This document shows, in pieces, positions 1 through 5,916 of a stretch of 10,739 nt of DNA. Origin of the DNA: JBDHZU01 sp039812085 (lineage in GTDB: Bacteria > Actinomycetota > Actinomycetes > S36-B12 > UBA10799); NCBI GenBank assembly GCA_039812085.1, contig JBDHZU010000062.1, positions 1-10,739 on the forward strand, in the 5' to 3' direction. The position numbers and the translations under genes are program-made. Positions within the stretch are counted from its first letter, which is position 1; the number at the start of each line of letters is the position of its first letter. The notes beneath the pieces are model-generated. The model worked only from the letters and a program-made list of their open reading frames with translations, was not told where the DNA came from and did not search any database.

Positions 1-63
1 GTCGAGGGTCAGCCAGGAAATCTCAGTAGCCTCGAACTATTCGCTGCGAACAGTGGAGAAGAC

Positions 64-1554
64 ATGGCTGACCAAGACGATGCACCGGAGATCCTCGACC
101 TTCCGGTCGGACTCGATGCCACCGGTACCCGAGAAGAAGGCGACAGTCTCGGAACCGTGAGCGTTGCGGCTGATCGGTATTGGGGCGCCCAGACCGAGCG
201 CAGTCTGCACCACTTCAACATCGGCAATGACCGGATGCCGATGGAGGTCTACCACGCGTACGGCTACGTCAAGAAAGCTGCGGCAATGGTGAACGTGCAG
301 CTCGGGCGCCTACCCGAATGGAAGGGCGCGCTCATCGAACAAGTGTGTGACGAGGTCATTGCGGGCGACCTCGACGACCATTTTCCGCTCTATGTCTGGC
401 AGACCGGTTCGGGCACGCAGTCGAACATGAATGTCAACGAAGTCGTCAGCAACCGATGCATCCAACTTGTCGGCGGAACGCTGGGCACGCACGATCCGAT
501 CCATCCCAACGATGACGTCAATATGAGTCAATCCAGCAACGACTCCTTTCCCACTGCCATGCATGTGGCCGGCTACCGACTCGTCCACCAGCAGACCCTG
601 CCCGCAGCGATTGCACTACGAGACGCTGCTGCAGCAAAAGCAGAACAGTGGGCAGATGTCGTGAAGATTGGTCGCACGCATTTACAGGATGCGACTCCGT
701 TGACTGTCGGACAAGAATGGTCTGGTTTTGCTGCCGCCCTCGACGACGCGATTGCCGATGTTGAACACGCAACCGACGGCTTGTTGAAGCTCGCCATGGG
801 AGGAACAGCCGTCGGTACCGGAATCAATGCCCCAGAAGGATTCGCTGAAAAGTTTGCCGACCAGCTAGCTGAGCTCACCGGCGATCCCTACGTCACCGCA
901 CCCAACAAGTTCGCGGCCCAAGGAACCTTGGACGCCATGGTTCGAGCGCATTCCGCATTGAAGAACTTGGCTGTCACGCTCTACAAGTTCGCCAACGATG
1001 TGCGCTGGTTAGGTTCCGGTCCGAGGACCGGTCTGCACGAACTTGTGTTGCCCAGTAACGAGCCTGGTTCGTCGATCATGCCTGGAAAAGTCAATCCGAC
1101 TCAGGCAGAGGCGATGCTCATGGTGTGCATCCATGTCATCGGTGCCGATGCCGCAATGTCGATGGCAGGCGCAGAAGGAAACTTCCAACTTAACGTCATG
1201 CGCCCCATCGTCATTGATAACTTCCTGCACTCTGCCCGGATTCTGGCGGACTCGTGTGATCGCTTCCGTGAGTTCATGATTGAAGGAGCTGAACTCGACG
1301 AGAAAAAGCTCACGGACAACATCGAACGCTCGGTCATGATGGTCACTGCACTGGCACCTGTTATCGGTTATGACGAGGCATCCGTCATCGCCCATCACGC
1401 GGTCGACAATGACCTGACCTTGCGCGAGGCAGCACTGGCGAATGGAGTCAGTGAACAGACCTTCGATCAGGTGGTCGTGCCCATCAACATGACCCGGCCT
1501 GGAGTTGCCGCTGCACAAGACAATGAAGATGAACGCGATGAGTCACACACCTGA
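64..1554 (+). CDS. fumC: Class II fumarate hydratase (fumarase C)
   Basis: This is the cytosolic TCA-cycle enzyme that interconverts fumarate and L-malate without an Fe-S cluster. The 496-residue product follows E. coli FumC closely along its whole length. Visible motifs are WQTGSGTQSNMNVNE (112-126), HPNDDVNMSQSSND (147-160, second-site loop), GRTHLQDATPL with the catalytic-type His206, and the family signature GSSIMPGKVNP (335-345) carrying the loop serine. The protein is about 30 residues longer than E. coli FumC; the extra length is an N-terminal acidic tail before the conserved GTVSVAADRYWGAQT block. The ATG at 64 has GGAG seven bases upstream, which supports this start. The gene overlaps the following DUF488 gene, so the two are probably co-transcribed. 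Aspartase and argininosuccinate lyase share the superfamily fold, but the fumarase-type loops make fumC the clear call. Confidence 0.97.
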   Translation: MADQDDAPEILDLPVGLDATGTREEGDSLGTVSVAADRYWGAQTERSLHHFNIGNDRMPMEVYHAYGYVKKAAAMVNVQLGRLPEWKGALIEQVCDEVIAGDLDDHFPLYVWQTGSGTQSNMNVNEVVSNRCIQLVGGTLGTHDPIHPNDDVNMSQSSNDSFPTAMHVAGYRLVHQQTLPAAIALRDAAAAKAEQWADVVKIGRTHLQDATPLTVGQEWSGFAAALDDAIADVEHATDGLLKLAMGGTAVGTGINAPEGFAEKFADQLAELTGDPYVTAPNKFAAQGTLDAMVRAHSALKNLAVTLYKFANDVRWLGSGPRTGLHELVLPSNEPGSSIMPGKVNPTQAEAMLMVCIHVIGADAAMSMAGAEGNFQLNVMRPIVIDNFLHSARILADSCDRFREFMIEGAELDEKKLTDNIERSVMMVTALAPVIGYDEASVIAHHAVDNDLTLREAALANGVSEQTFDQVVVPINMTRPGVAAAQDNEDERDESHT

Positions 1555-1906
1555 TATCCGCATGGGTCGGGTCTATGACGAACAAACTCCGGAGGAAGGC
1601 CATCGAGTCTTGGTGGATCGACTGTGGCCGCGAGGTATTCGTAAAGACGACCCGCGCATTGGGCAGTGGTGTAAAGACGTCGCACCCTCAACCGAACTAC
1701 GTGAGTGGTACGGCCATCAGCCAGAACGATACGAAGAATTCTGTCAGCGATACGCCCATGACCTTGCTGGACCCGACTATCAAGCGGGCGTGGAGGAACT
1801 GCGACAACTGGCTGCCGAACAGACTCTGACCTTGGTCACGGCTACCAAAGACTTGGCCGTTAGCCACGTCCCGGTTCTCAAGCAGGCAATTGAATCGGCT
1901 AGCTAA
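1538..1906 (+). CDS. DUF488 (YeaO-like) family protein
   Basis: This is a small soluble protein of 122 residues whose biochemical role is not established. The family hallmark is clear: RVYDEQTPEEGHRVLVDRLW followed by PRG near the N-terminus, then the W-C-K-D-V-APS-ELR-WY-H block, and LTLVTATKD near the C-terminus. The length suits the family, which is usually about 115-125 residues. I chose the ATG at 1538 because it leaves a short natural lead before the conserved block and has a purine-rich GAAGATGAA stretch just upstream. The ATG at 1562 and an upstream TTG at 1505 are alternatives. The start lies inside fumC, a 17-bp overlap, so translational coupling is likely. The 3' end overlaps the stop of the convergent Nfu gene by 8 bp. 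A specific link between this family and fumarase is not known to me. Confidence 0.85.
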   Translation: MSHTPDIRMGRVYDEQTPEEGHRVLVDRLWPRGIRKDDPRIGQWCKDVAPSTELREWYGHQPERYEEFCQRYAHDLAGPDYQAGVEELRQLAAEQTLTLVTATKDLAVSHVPVLKQAIESAS

Positions 1907-2489
1907 CGAACGGGAGGAGTCGCCGTCCTGAGCTGGTGACCGACGAACCTTCCACGGAACGAACTCCGACGATCTCTGGGTACTCGCTGCGAAGCTGCTG
2001 CTCGATTCCTTCGCGCAGAGTTTGTCCTGCACTTGCGCACCCCTGACATGCGCCGATCAGTCGGACCGTCACTACCGCATCCTGGACTGACTCCAACTCG
2101 ATCCGACCACCGTGCGAAGCAACGTAAGTTCGCAGCGGTCCGTCGAGCAGTTTCTGTACGGCCTGCGCGAGCTGTTCGTCGCTACGGGCTGGGGTAGTGC
2201 AATGGATGGTCCGCCCGGCCGACAAGTGCTCAGTCAATGTTGTTTGTAGACGTGGAGCCAATTTTCGCCACGTACCGGGATCGGTTGCGGTGACGCGCAG
2301 TTCCCCGTCTCCGACCAGAACCTGGGTGATTAAACCTGTGGCCAGTGCGTCAATCCATGCGGTTGGAAGTTCGTCGGCTAGCTCGACCGTTTCGATAACG
2401 GCAGGTCCAGCGACTGCTTCGCCGCGCACCACCCAGCGCAACACCGCTGGGTCGGGTGTCGTCTCTACATGCATTGCAATGGCAGCCAT
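1899..2489 (-). CDS. Nfu/NifU-type Fe-S cluster scaffold protein
   Basis: This is a 196-residue Fe-S cluster carrier of the Nfu type. An Nfu N-terminal-like domain (about residues 6-85, starting at the MHVETTPDPAVLRW stretch) precedes a NifU C-terminal domain (about 107-182). The latter contains HGGRIELESV and the cluster-ligating C-x-x-C (Cys148 and Cys151 in IGACQGCASAGQTL). In known Nfu proteins two subunits bridge a 4Fe-4S cluster through this motif and pass it to client enzymes. The ATG at 2489 is chosen because AGGAG sits seven bases upstream; that Shine-Dalgarno overlaps the feoB stop codon. A TTG at 2492 and an ATG at 2474 are weaker alternatives. It is the last gene of feoA-feoB-nfu, so it probably shares the IdeR-type control upstream of feoA. 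In gammaproteobacteria the corresponding third place holds feoC, which this protein does not resemble. Confidence 0.9.
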   Translation of the reverse strand: MAAIAMHVETTPDPAVLRWVVRGEAVAGPAVIETVELADELPTAWIDALATGLITQVLVGDGELRVTATDPGTWRKLAPRLQTTLTEHLSAGRTIHCTTPARSDEQLAQAVQKLLDGPLRTYVASHGGRIELESVQDAVVTVRLIGACQGCASAGQTLREGIEQQLRSEYPEIVGVRSVEGSSVTSSGRRLLPFVS

Positions 2490-2499
2490 CAAATCGCTC

Positions 2500-4440
2500 C
2501 TACGTCGTCAACGCCGTAGTGATGGTGTGCGCGACCCAGCCCATGATCCAAGCCAACGCAAACATGTAGGTGAAAGCGAACAGAGGCCATCGTCGAGAGT
2601 TCGTTTCTCGCCGCATCACTGCCACAGTGGACATGCACTGCAATGCGTAGACAAAGAACACCAGGATCGCCGCAACTGTTGGTGCGGTATAGACCTTCTC
2701 GCCATTCGGGTAAGTCTGTTGCTGCAGCGATGTGGTGATGTCTTTGGTGTTGTCGCTCTGCGCAGAGGTGATCTGGCCAAGCGTGGCAACGAACACTTCA
2801 CGGGCGGACAGCGAGGCAATCAAGGCAACGTTGATCTCCCAGTTAAAGCCCAGGGGTTTGAATACCGGCTCAACAGCACGACCGACGGTTCCCGCGATGG
2901 AGTGCTGCATCTGATAGCTCGCCGCTTGCTGATCGTTCAGTTGAGCAGGCGGGGTCACCACTGGAATATGCAGCAGGATCCACAAGATGACCGAGGTTCC
3001 CAGGATGATCGTTCCGGCCTTGCGCAGGAAGTACTTGCAGGAGTCCCAGCACTGCGTCAGCACCAGCCGCCAACCGGGGACTCGGTAAGGCGGCATCTCC
3101 ATGTAGAACGGCAGCTTGTCGCTGCGTAGTGAGGTGCGCTTGAGGATTGCCGCCACGATCATCGCGCTGACTGTGCCCAACAGATACAGCCCGAAGAGCA
3201 CCAGTCCTTGCAGACCAATCGGTCCCCAGACTTTGGTGGCTGGGACGAAGGCGGCGATGAACAACGTGTAGACGGGAATGCGAGCCGAGCAGGTCATCAT
3301 CGGTGCGACCATCATGGTCGCGATTCGGTCGCGTGATGACGGGATGGTGCGCGTGGACATGATGCCCGGCACTGCGCAGGCGTACGAGGACAGCAACGAG
3401 ACGAAGCAGCGACCCTCTAGACCGATGGTTCCCATCGCGCGGTCCATGACCAACGCTGCGCGAGACATATAGCCGACGTTCTCCAGGAACGAGATCATCA
3501 AGAACAACAAGAGGATCTGGGGCAGGAACTGAATCACTGTTCCGACACCGCCCAGCACGCCGTCGCTGATCAGGCTTGCCAGTGGTGCCCATGTGACATG
3601 TGCTTCGACCCAGTCGCCAGCAGAATCGAACAGTGCTCCAATCCAGTCTTGAATTGGTTTGGCGACGGTGAAGATGACCTGGAAGAAGCCCAGCATCACG
3701 AGCAAAAAGATGAGCACACCGATTACTGGATGAAGCAGTGCGCGGTCGATGGCAGCGGTACGTCGGTGCCCTGACGGCGGCTCATGCAAGATCGTGGTCA
3801 GTACCGAATCAATCCAGGCGGCCTGCTCAGTGGGCTCAGTCGGGGGTGTGATGACCGGACGCGGCCAACTCGTCGGATCGTGTAACAGTCCCCGAACCTC
3901 ATCGACACCGATGCCCTTAGTGCCGACGATCTCCACGACGGGCACACCCAGAATCGACTGCAGGGCTTCCCGATCGATGTAGCCACCGCGGTCGGCGAGC
4001 TCATCCACCATGGTGACGACAACGATGGTGGGTAGACCTAGATCGAGTACCTGGCCGACCAGAATCAGTGACCGTTCCACAGTGGTCGCGTCCATCACCA
4101 CAATGGCGGCATCGGGCGGTTGATCCTCGTCCAGCTTGCCGTTGAGCACGTCCGAAACAACTTGTTCGTCCGGGCTTACCGGCATCAGGCTGTAGGTGCC
4201 AGGCAAGTCTTCGATGACGAGTTCTCGACCCTCGGCCTTTGCAATACCGGTGCGTCGAGTAACAGTGACACCGGGGTAGTTGCCGGTCTTAGCGCGGAGC
4301 CCAGTGAGCTGGTTAAACAGAGTTGTCTTGCCGGCGTTCGGGCTGCCGATCAGCGCAATTCGCGGGTCCGGATTTCCGGTCAGCGTGTCACTGCTGCAGT
4401 TCTTATGAGTGTGATGCGGCCCCGGTTCGTGGCAACTCAC
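2500..4440 (-). CDS. feoB: Ferrous iron transport protein B (FeoB)
   Basis: This is the inner-membrane Fe(II) importer with a fused G domain, 646 residues; E. coli FeoB has 773. G1 is GSPNAGKT (32-39), the G2 threonine lies in YPGVTV (about 59), and G3 is DLPG (78-81). The G4 position reads TMVD (143-146) where N-x-x-D is expected, and G5 is near GTKG (173). A helical GDI-like linker leads to a membrane region from about residue 235. That region carries FLENVGYMSRAALVMDR and both Gate motifs, with conserved Cys355 in SSYACAVPGIMSTRT and Cys384 in MMTCSARIPVYTLF. The N-terminus is Cys/His-rich (C3, H4, H9, H10, H12, C15). Translation starts at GTG 4440, with GGAGG upstream; its GTGA overlaps the feoA stop. 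Iron-dependent repression through the upstream IdeR box is likely. Confidence 0.96.
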   Translation of the reverse strand: MSCHEPGPHHTHKNCSSDTLTGNPDPRIALIGSPNAGKTTLFNQLTGLRAKTGNYPGVTVTRRTGIAKAEGRELVIEDLPGTYSLMPVSPDEQVVSDVLNGKLDEDQPPDAAIVVMDATTVERSLILVGQVLDLGLPTIVVVTMVDELADRGGYIDREALQSILGVPVVEIVGTKGIGVDEVRGLLHDPTSWPRPVITPPTEPTEQAAWIDSVLTTILHEPPSGHRRTAAIDRALLHPVIGVLIFLLVMLGFFQVIFTVAKPIQDWIGALFDSAGDWVEAHVTWAPLASLISDGVLGGVGTVIQFLPQILLLFLMISFLENVGYMSRAALVMDRAMGTIGLEGRCFVSLLSSYACAVPGIMSTRTIPSSRDRIATMMVAPMMTCSARIPVYTLFIAAFVPATKVWGPIGLQGLVLFGLYLLGTVSAMIVAAILKRTSLRSDKLPFYMEMPPYRVPGWRLVLTQCWDSCKYFLRKAGTIILGTSVILWILLHIPVVTPPAQLNDQQAASYQMQHSIAGTVGRAVEPVFKPLGFNWEINVALIASLSAREVFVATLGQITSAQSDNTKDITTSLQQQTYPNGEKVYTAPTVAAILVFFVYALQCMSTVAVMRRETNSRRWPLFAFTYMFALAWIMGWVAHTITTALTT

Positions 4441-4682
4441 GCGACCTCCGCGGGGGAGATGATGATTCGCTCAGTTTCTGCTCGGCGCAGGCACATCTGA
4501 TTGCCACGCAGTGCATAGATCGTTGGGTCGCCGAATGGTGCACGCCGGATTGTCTGGATTTCAGTGCCAGGAAGAAATCCGAGATGACCCAGCCGCGTTG
4601 CGACGGCATCGTCGCCCGCGACGTAGGAAATAACTGCGCGTTCGCCGCGTTCCAACGTGGACAACGTCAACTCTTGTTCCAT
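4437..4682 (-). CDS. feoA: FeoA-type ferrous iron transport accessory protein
   Basis: This is a small cytosolic SH3-like protein of 81 residues that works with FeoB in Fe(II) uptake; its exact action on FeoB is unsettled in the field. The sequence shows the typical FeoA core: RLGHLGFLPGTEIQTIRRAP, then FGDP, YALRGNQMCLRRAET and a final hydrophobic IIIS strand. Length is normal for the family. The start is taken as ATG 4682 because GGGAGG lies five bases upstream. The adjacent GTG at 4685 would be too close to that Shine-Dalgarno. The stop overlaps the feoB GTG start by GTGA, indicating coupled translation. A DtxR/IdeR-like box begins 31 bp upstream of the start codon. Confidence 0.94.
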   Translation of the reverse strand: MEQELTLSTLERGERAVISYVAGDDAVATRLGHLGFLPGTEIQTIRRAPFGDPTIYALRGNQMCLRRAETERIIISPAEVA

Positions 4683-4713
4683 CACGACCTCCCGCTCGCG
4701 ACCATAGCAAGAG

Positions 4714-4732
4714 TTAGGTATGCCTTACCTGG
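4714..4732 (-). promoter_or_regulatory. IdeR/DtxR iron box upstream of feoA
   Basis: On the + strand the sequence reads TTAGGTATGCCTTACCTGG. It matches 14 of 19 positions of the DtxR/IdeR consensus TTAGGTTAGCCTAACCTAA, including the TTAGGT left arm, the central GCCT and ACCT in the right arm. It ends 31 bp before the feoA start codon, where a repressor would cover the promoter. By analogy with known IdeR/DtxR control, Fe(II)-loaded repressor should shut off feoA-feoB-nfu when iron is plentiful. I could not assign convincing -35 and -10 hexamers; TATGGT just downstream (minus strand) is a weak -10 candidate. Confidence 0.82.
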
Positions 4733-4764
4733 TTACCACCCGTTGGGGTGAGCGAGACAAGGGG

Positions 4765-4825
4765 TCCCCACGGCCCACGTAAAAGGCCCCGCCGAAGCGG
4801 AGCCTTCTTTGCGCGCCCGTAGGGA
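4765..4825. repeat. 61-bp direct repeat, copy A (tRNA-Arg 3' remnant plus terminator)
   Basis: This segment matches 4867-4927 at 59 of 61 positions; the two differences fall in the flank beyond the terminator. It contains a full copy of the tRNA-Arg terminator hairpin and 14 bases corresponding to the tRNA discriminator, the 3' acceptor strand and the start of the T stem (4812-4825). The rest of a tRNA is absent: after GGGA the sequence leaves the tRNA completely. It is therefore a partial duplicate, not a second tRNA gene. Its arrangement fits either a deletion remnant of a tandem tRNA pair or an att-like scar from integration at the tRNA 3' end. Confidence 0.9.
4781..4806 (-). terminator. 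Duplicate Rho-independent terminator (copy A)
   Basis: Read on the minus strand this is AAGGCTCCGC, a TTCG loop, then GCGGGGCCTT running into TTTT: a 10-bp stem with one G-T pair and a UUCG tetraloop. It is identical to the terminator next to tRNA-Arg. It lies between the tRNA and the feoA iron box, so together the two hairpins would strongly block read-through from the tRNA into the iron operon. The opposite strand also ends in a short T-rich stretch, so it could act in both directions. Confidence 0.8.
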
Positions 4826-4830
4826 CCCGC

Positions 4831-4855
4831 CAGATGTGTCAAGAAGCCACATCTG
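4831..4855. other. Hairpin between the two repeat copies
   Basis: CAGATGTG at 4831-4838 pairs perfectly with CACATCTG at 4848-4855 across a 9-base loop. No T-run follows on either strand, so it is not an obvious intrinsic terminator. It lies in the 41-bp spacer between the duplicated segments. Its role is unknown; a protein-binding inverted repeat or a rearrangement by-product are both possible. Confidence 0.5.
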
Positions 4856-4866
4856 TCTCCCATGAA

Positions 4867-4927
4867 TCCCCACGGCCTACGCAAAAGGCCCCGCCGAAGC
4901 GGAGCCTTCTTTGCGCGCCCGTAGGGA
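4867..4927. repeat. 61-bp direct repeat, copy B (at functional tRNA-Arg)
   Basis: This is the partner of the repeat at 4765-4825, offset by exactly 102 bp. It spans the last 14 nt of the intact tRNA-Arg gene, its terminator and the flank beyond. Identity stops abruptly inside the T stem on the tRNA side and at TCCCC on the other side. Confidence 0.9.
4883..4908 (-). terminator. Rho-independent terminator of tRNA-Arg
   Basis: The minus strand shows a 10-bp stem (4899-4908 with 4885-4894) closed by the stable TTCG tetraloop (4895-4898) and followed by TTTT. It begins five bases after the tRNA 3' end, the expected place for the tRNA terminator. Confidence 0.88.
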
Positions 4928-4986
4928 TTCGAACCCCAAACCTTCTCGTCCGTAGCGAGATGCTCTATCCATTGAGCTACGGGCGC
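4914..4986 (-). tRNA. tRNA-Arg (anticodon ACG)
   Basis: The 73-nt minus-strand sequence folds into a full cloverleaf. The acceptor GCGCCCG pairs with CGGGCGC and the discriminator is G. The D stem is GCTC/GAGC. The anticodon stem is TCTCG/CGAGA around loop CTACGGA, giving anticodon ACG. The variable loop is AGGTT. The T stem TGGGG/CCCTA, with one G-T pair, encloses TTCGAAT. CCA is not encoded. The ACG anticodon, read as ICG after wobble deamination, decodes CGU, CGC and CGA arginine codons. A strong terminator follows, and part of the 3' end is duplicated at 4812-4825. Only 65 bp separate it from the upstream HAD gene on the same strand. I see no convincing complete promoter there, although TTGACC (5012-5007) resembles a -35. 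Confidence 0.97.
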
Positions 4987-4989
4987 ATA

Positions 4990-5005
4990 TGCCTATCGCT
5001 AGGCA
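4990..5005 (-). other. Small hairpin in tRNA-Arg 5' leader
   Basis: On the minus strand TGCCTA and TAGGCA pair across a GCGA (GNRA) tetraloop, three bases before the first base of the tRNA. It may shape the 5' leader for RNase P processing or weakly terminate the upstream HAD gene. Six base pairs is short, so chance is possible. Confidence 0.35.
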
Positions 5006-5023
5006 CGGTCAACAAGAGTACAC

Positions 5024-5035
5024 CGCAGGCCTGCG
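5024..5035. other. 12-bp perfect palindrome between HAD gene and tRNA
   Basis: CGCAGGCCTGCG is a perfect palindrome with no spare loop bases, followed on the + strand by TTGGGTTTT. It lies 16 bp beyond the HAD gene stop. No gene on the + strand would use it as a terminator, so a protein site or chance are the alternatives. Confidence 0.3.
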
Positions 5036-5051
5036 TTGGGTTTTCCGACCG

Positions 5052-5897
5052 TCACGCCGATGAACCAGTCGATACAGCGGCACCGTTGACGCTGTGAGCA
5101 ACCCCGTCGGAGTCCGGTTGGGATGCGCGTCCGCGAATTGAATCCATGCCGTACCTGACCGAATTGCGAGTGAGCGCAGCTAAGCCACGTGGTGACGACA
5201 ACTTCACCCGAGGAATGCGAGAGGTTTCCACGATTGGCCAGCCTCGTTGATGTGCCAATTCGCGCAGCTCTGGTTCCGGGTTCACCGCAACGGGATGTCC
5301 AACTGCTTCCATCATGGGCAGATCGCTGACCGAGTCGCTGTAGGCGTAGGAAGCTGCCAAGTCGTAGTCGTAATCCTCGGCAAGTTGGTTCATCACCTCG
5401 ACCTTGCCTTCGCGGTAGCAGAAGGGTCCAGCCAACCGGCCGGTGTAACGACCTTGATCGTCGCGTTCAGAGGTCGTGCCGACGCCGAGTTCCAAACCGA
5501 GTTCATTGGCAAACCGGGAGACCGTTTCAGTCGGCGATGCCGACAGCACGATCCGGTCACGGCCAGCTTTCTGATGGTCAGCCAGAACCTGCTTCATCAC
5601 CGGACGAACCGAGTTCACGACGTCATCCATGAAGTAGTCCCCGAGGGCTTCCACATCAGAGGCGGGATGTCCAGCAACGGCTTGCAGGATTCGATCGCGG
5701 ACCTGAGCGCTTCGTTCGTCGGTCGCGCCGCTGAGCAAGAATGAGATGCCATTACGCAGGTCAGTCGCCAGCTCGCGCTTACTCATGAATCCCTGGCGGA
5801 AAGCGGCCTTAGCCAAGGGAATGTTGGCCGAACCTGGGATCAATGTTCCGTCCAGGTCGAAGAATGCCGCGGCTTTAGCTGAGGTCTGTGTATCCAT
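5052..5897 (-). CDS. HAD-IB family (SerB-like) phosphatase
   Basis: This is a 281-residue soluble HAD-superfamily hydrolase of subfamily IB, which dephosphorylates small molecules through an aspartyl-phosphate. Motif I is DLDGT (14-18, nucleophile Asp14 and acid/base Asp16), motif II is LSASP (Ser119 region), motif III is Lys165 in REGKVEVM, and motif IV is YSDSVSDLPMM with Asp188 and Asp192. The cap between motifs I and II is helical, as in SerB-type enzymes. A basic segment and a low-complexity Ser/Gly-rich tail (about 255-281) follow the fold. Substrate cannot be told from sequence: phosphoserine-like, acyl-phosphate or lipid-phosphate substrates are all known in relatives. The ATG at 5897 lacks a good Shine-Dalgarno; AATTAT six bases upstream could be a -10 for a leaderless transcript. 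It lies 65 bp upstream of tRNA-Arg on the same strand. Confidence 0.9.
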   Translation of the reverse strand: MDTQTSAKAAAFFDLDGTLIPGSANIPLAKAAFRQGFMSKRELATDLRNGISFLLSGATDERSAQVRDRILQAVAGHPASDVEALGDYFMDDVVNSVRPVMKQVLADHQKAGRDRIVLSASPTETVSRFANELGLELGVGTTSERDDQGRYTGRLAGPFCYREGKVEVMNQLAEDYDYDLAASYAYSDSVSDLPMMEAVGHPVAVNPEPELRELAHQRGWPIVETSRIPRVKLSSPRGLAALTRNSVRYGMDSIRGRASQPDSDGVAHSVNGAAVSTGSSA

Positions 5898-5916
5898 AAA
5901 TCAATAATTCCCGCTG

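Noticed and set aside
1..63. Possible promoter or upstream gene end before fumC
   Set aside because: Apart from the fumC Shine-Dalgarno near 54-57, no convincing hexamer pair, terminator or coding end can be seen in these bases.
2197..3129. 310-residue open frame on the + strand opposite feoB and nfu
   Set aside because: It lies antisense to two well-recognised genes, has low-complexity Arg/Ser-rich composition, and shows no recognisable family.
4765..4927. Two near-identical repeats as a possible CRISPR or small repeat array
   Set aside because: There are only two copies, 61 bp each. They contain a terminator and tRNA sequence, and no cas gene is nearby.
5007..5012. TTGACC (minus strand) as the -35 of a tRNA-Arg promoter
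   Set aside because: No -10 hexamer lies at a workable distance: a 17-bp spacer would place it inside the tRNA. A complete promoter is therefore not called.
4834..5097. Open frame on the + strand giving a plausible-looking small protein with GIRTPNLLVRSEMLYPLSYG
   Set aside because: This is the reverse strand of tRNA-Arg translated in one frame, a well-known false protein. The cloverleaf is complete and explains the sequence.
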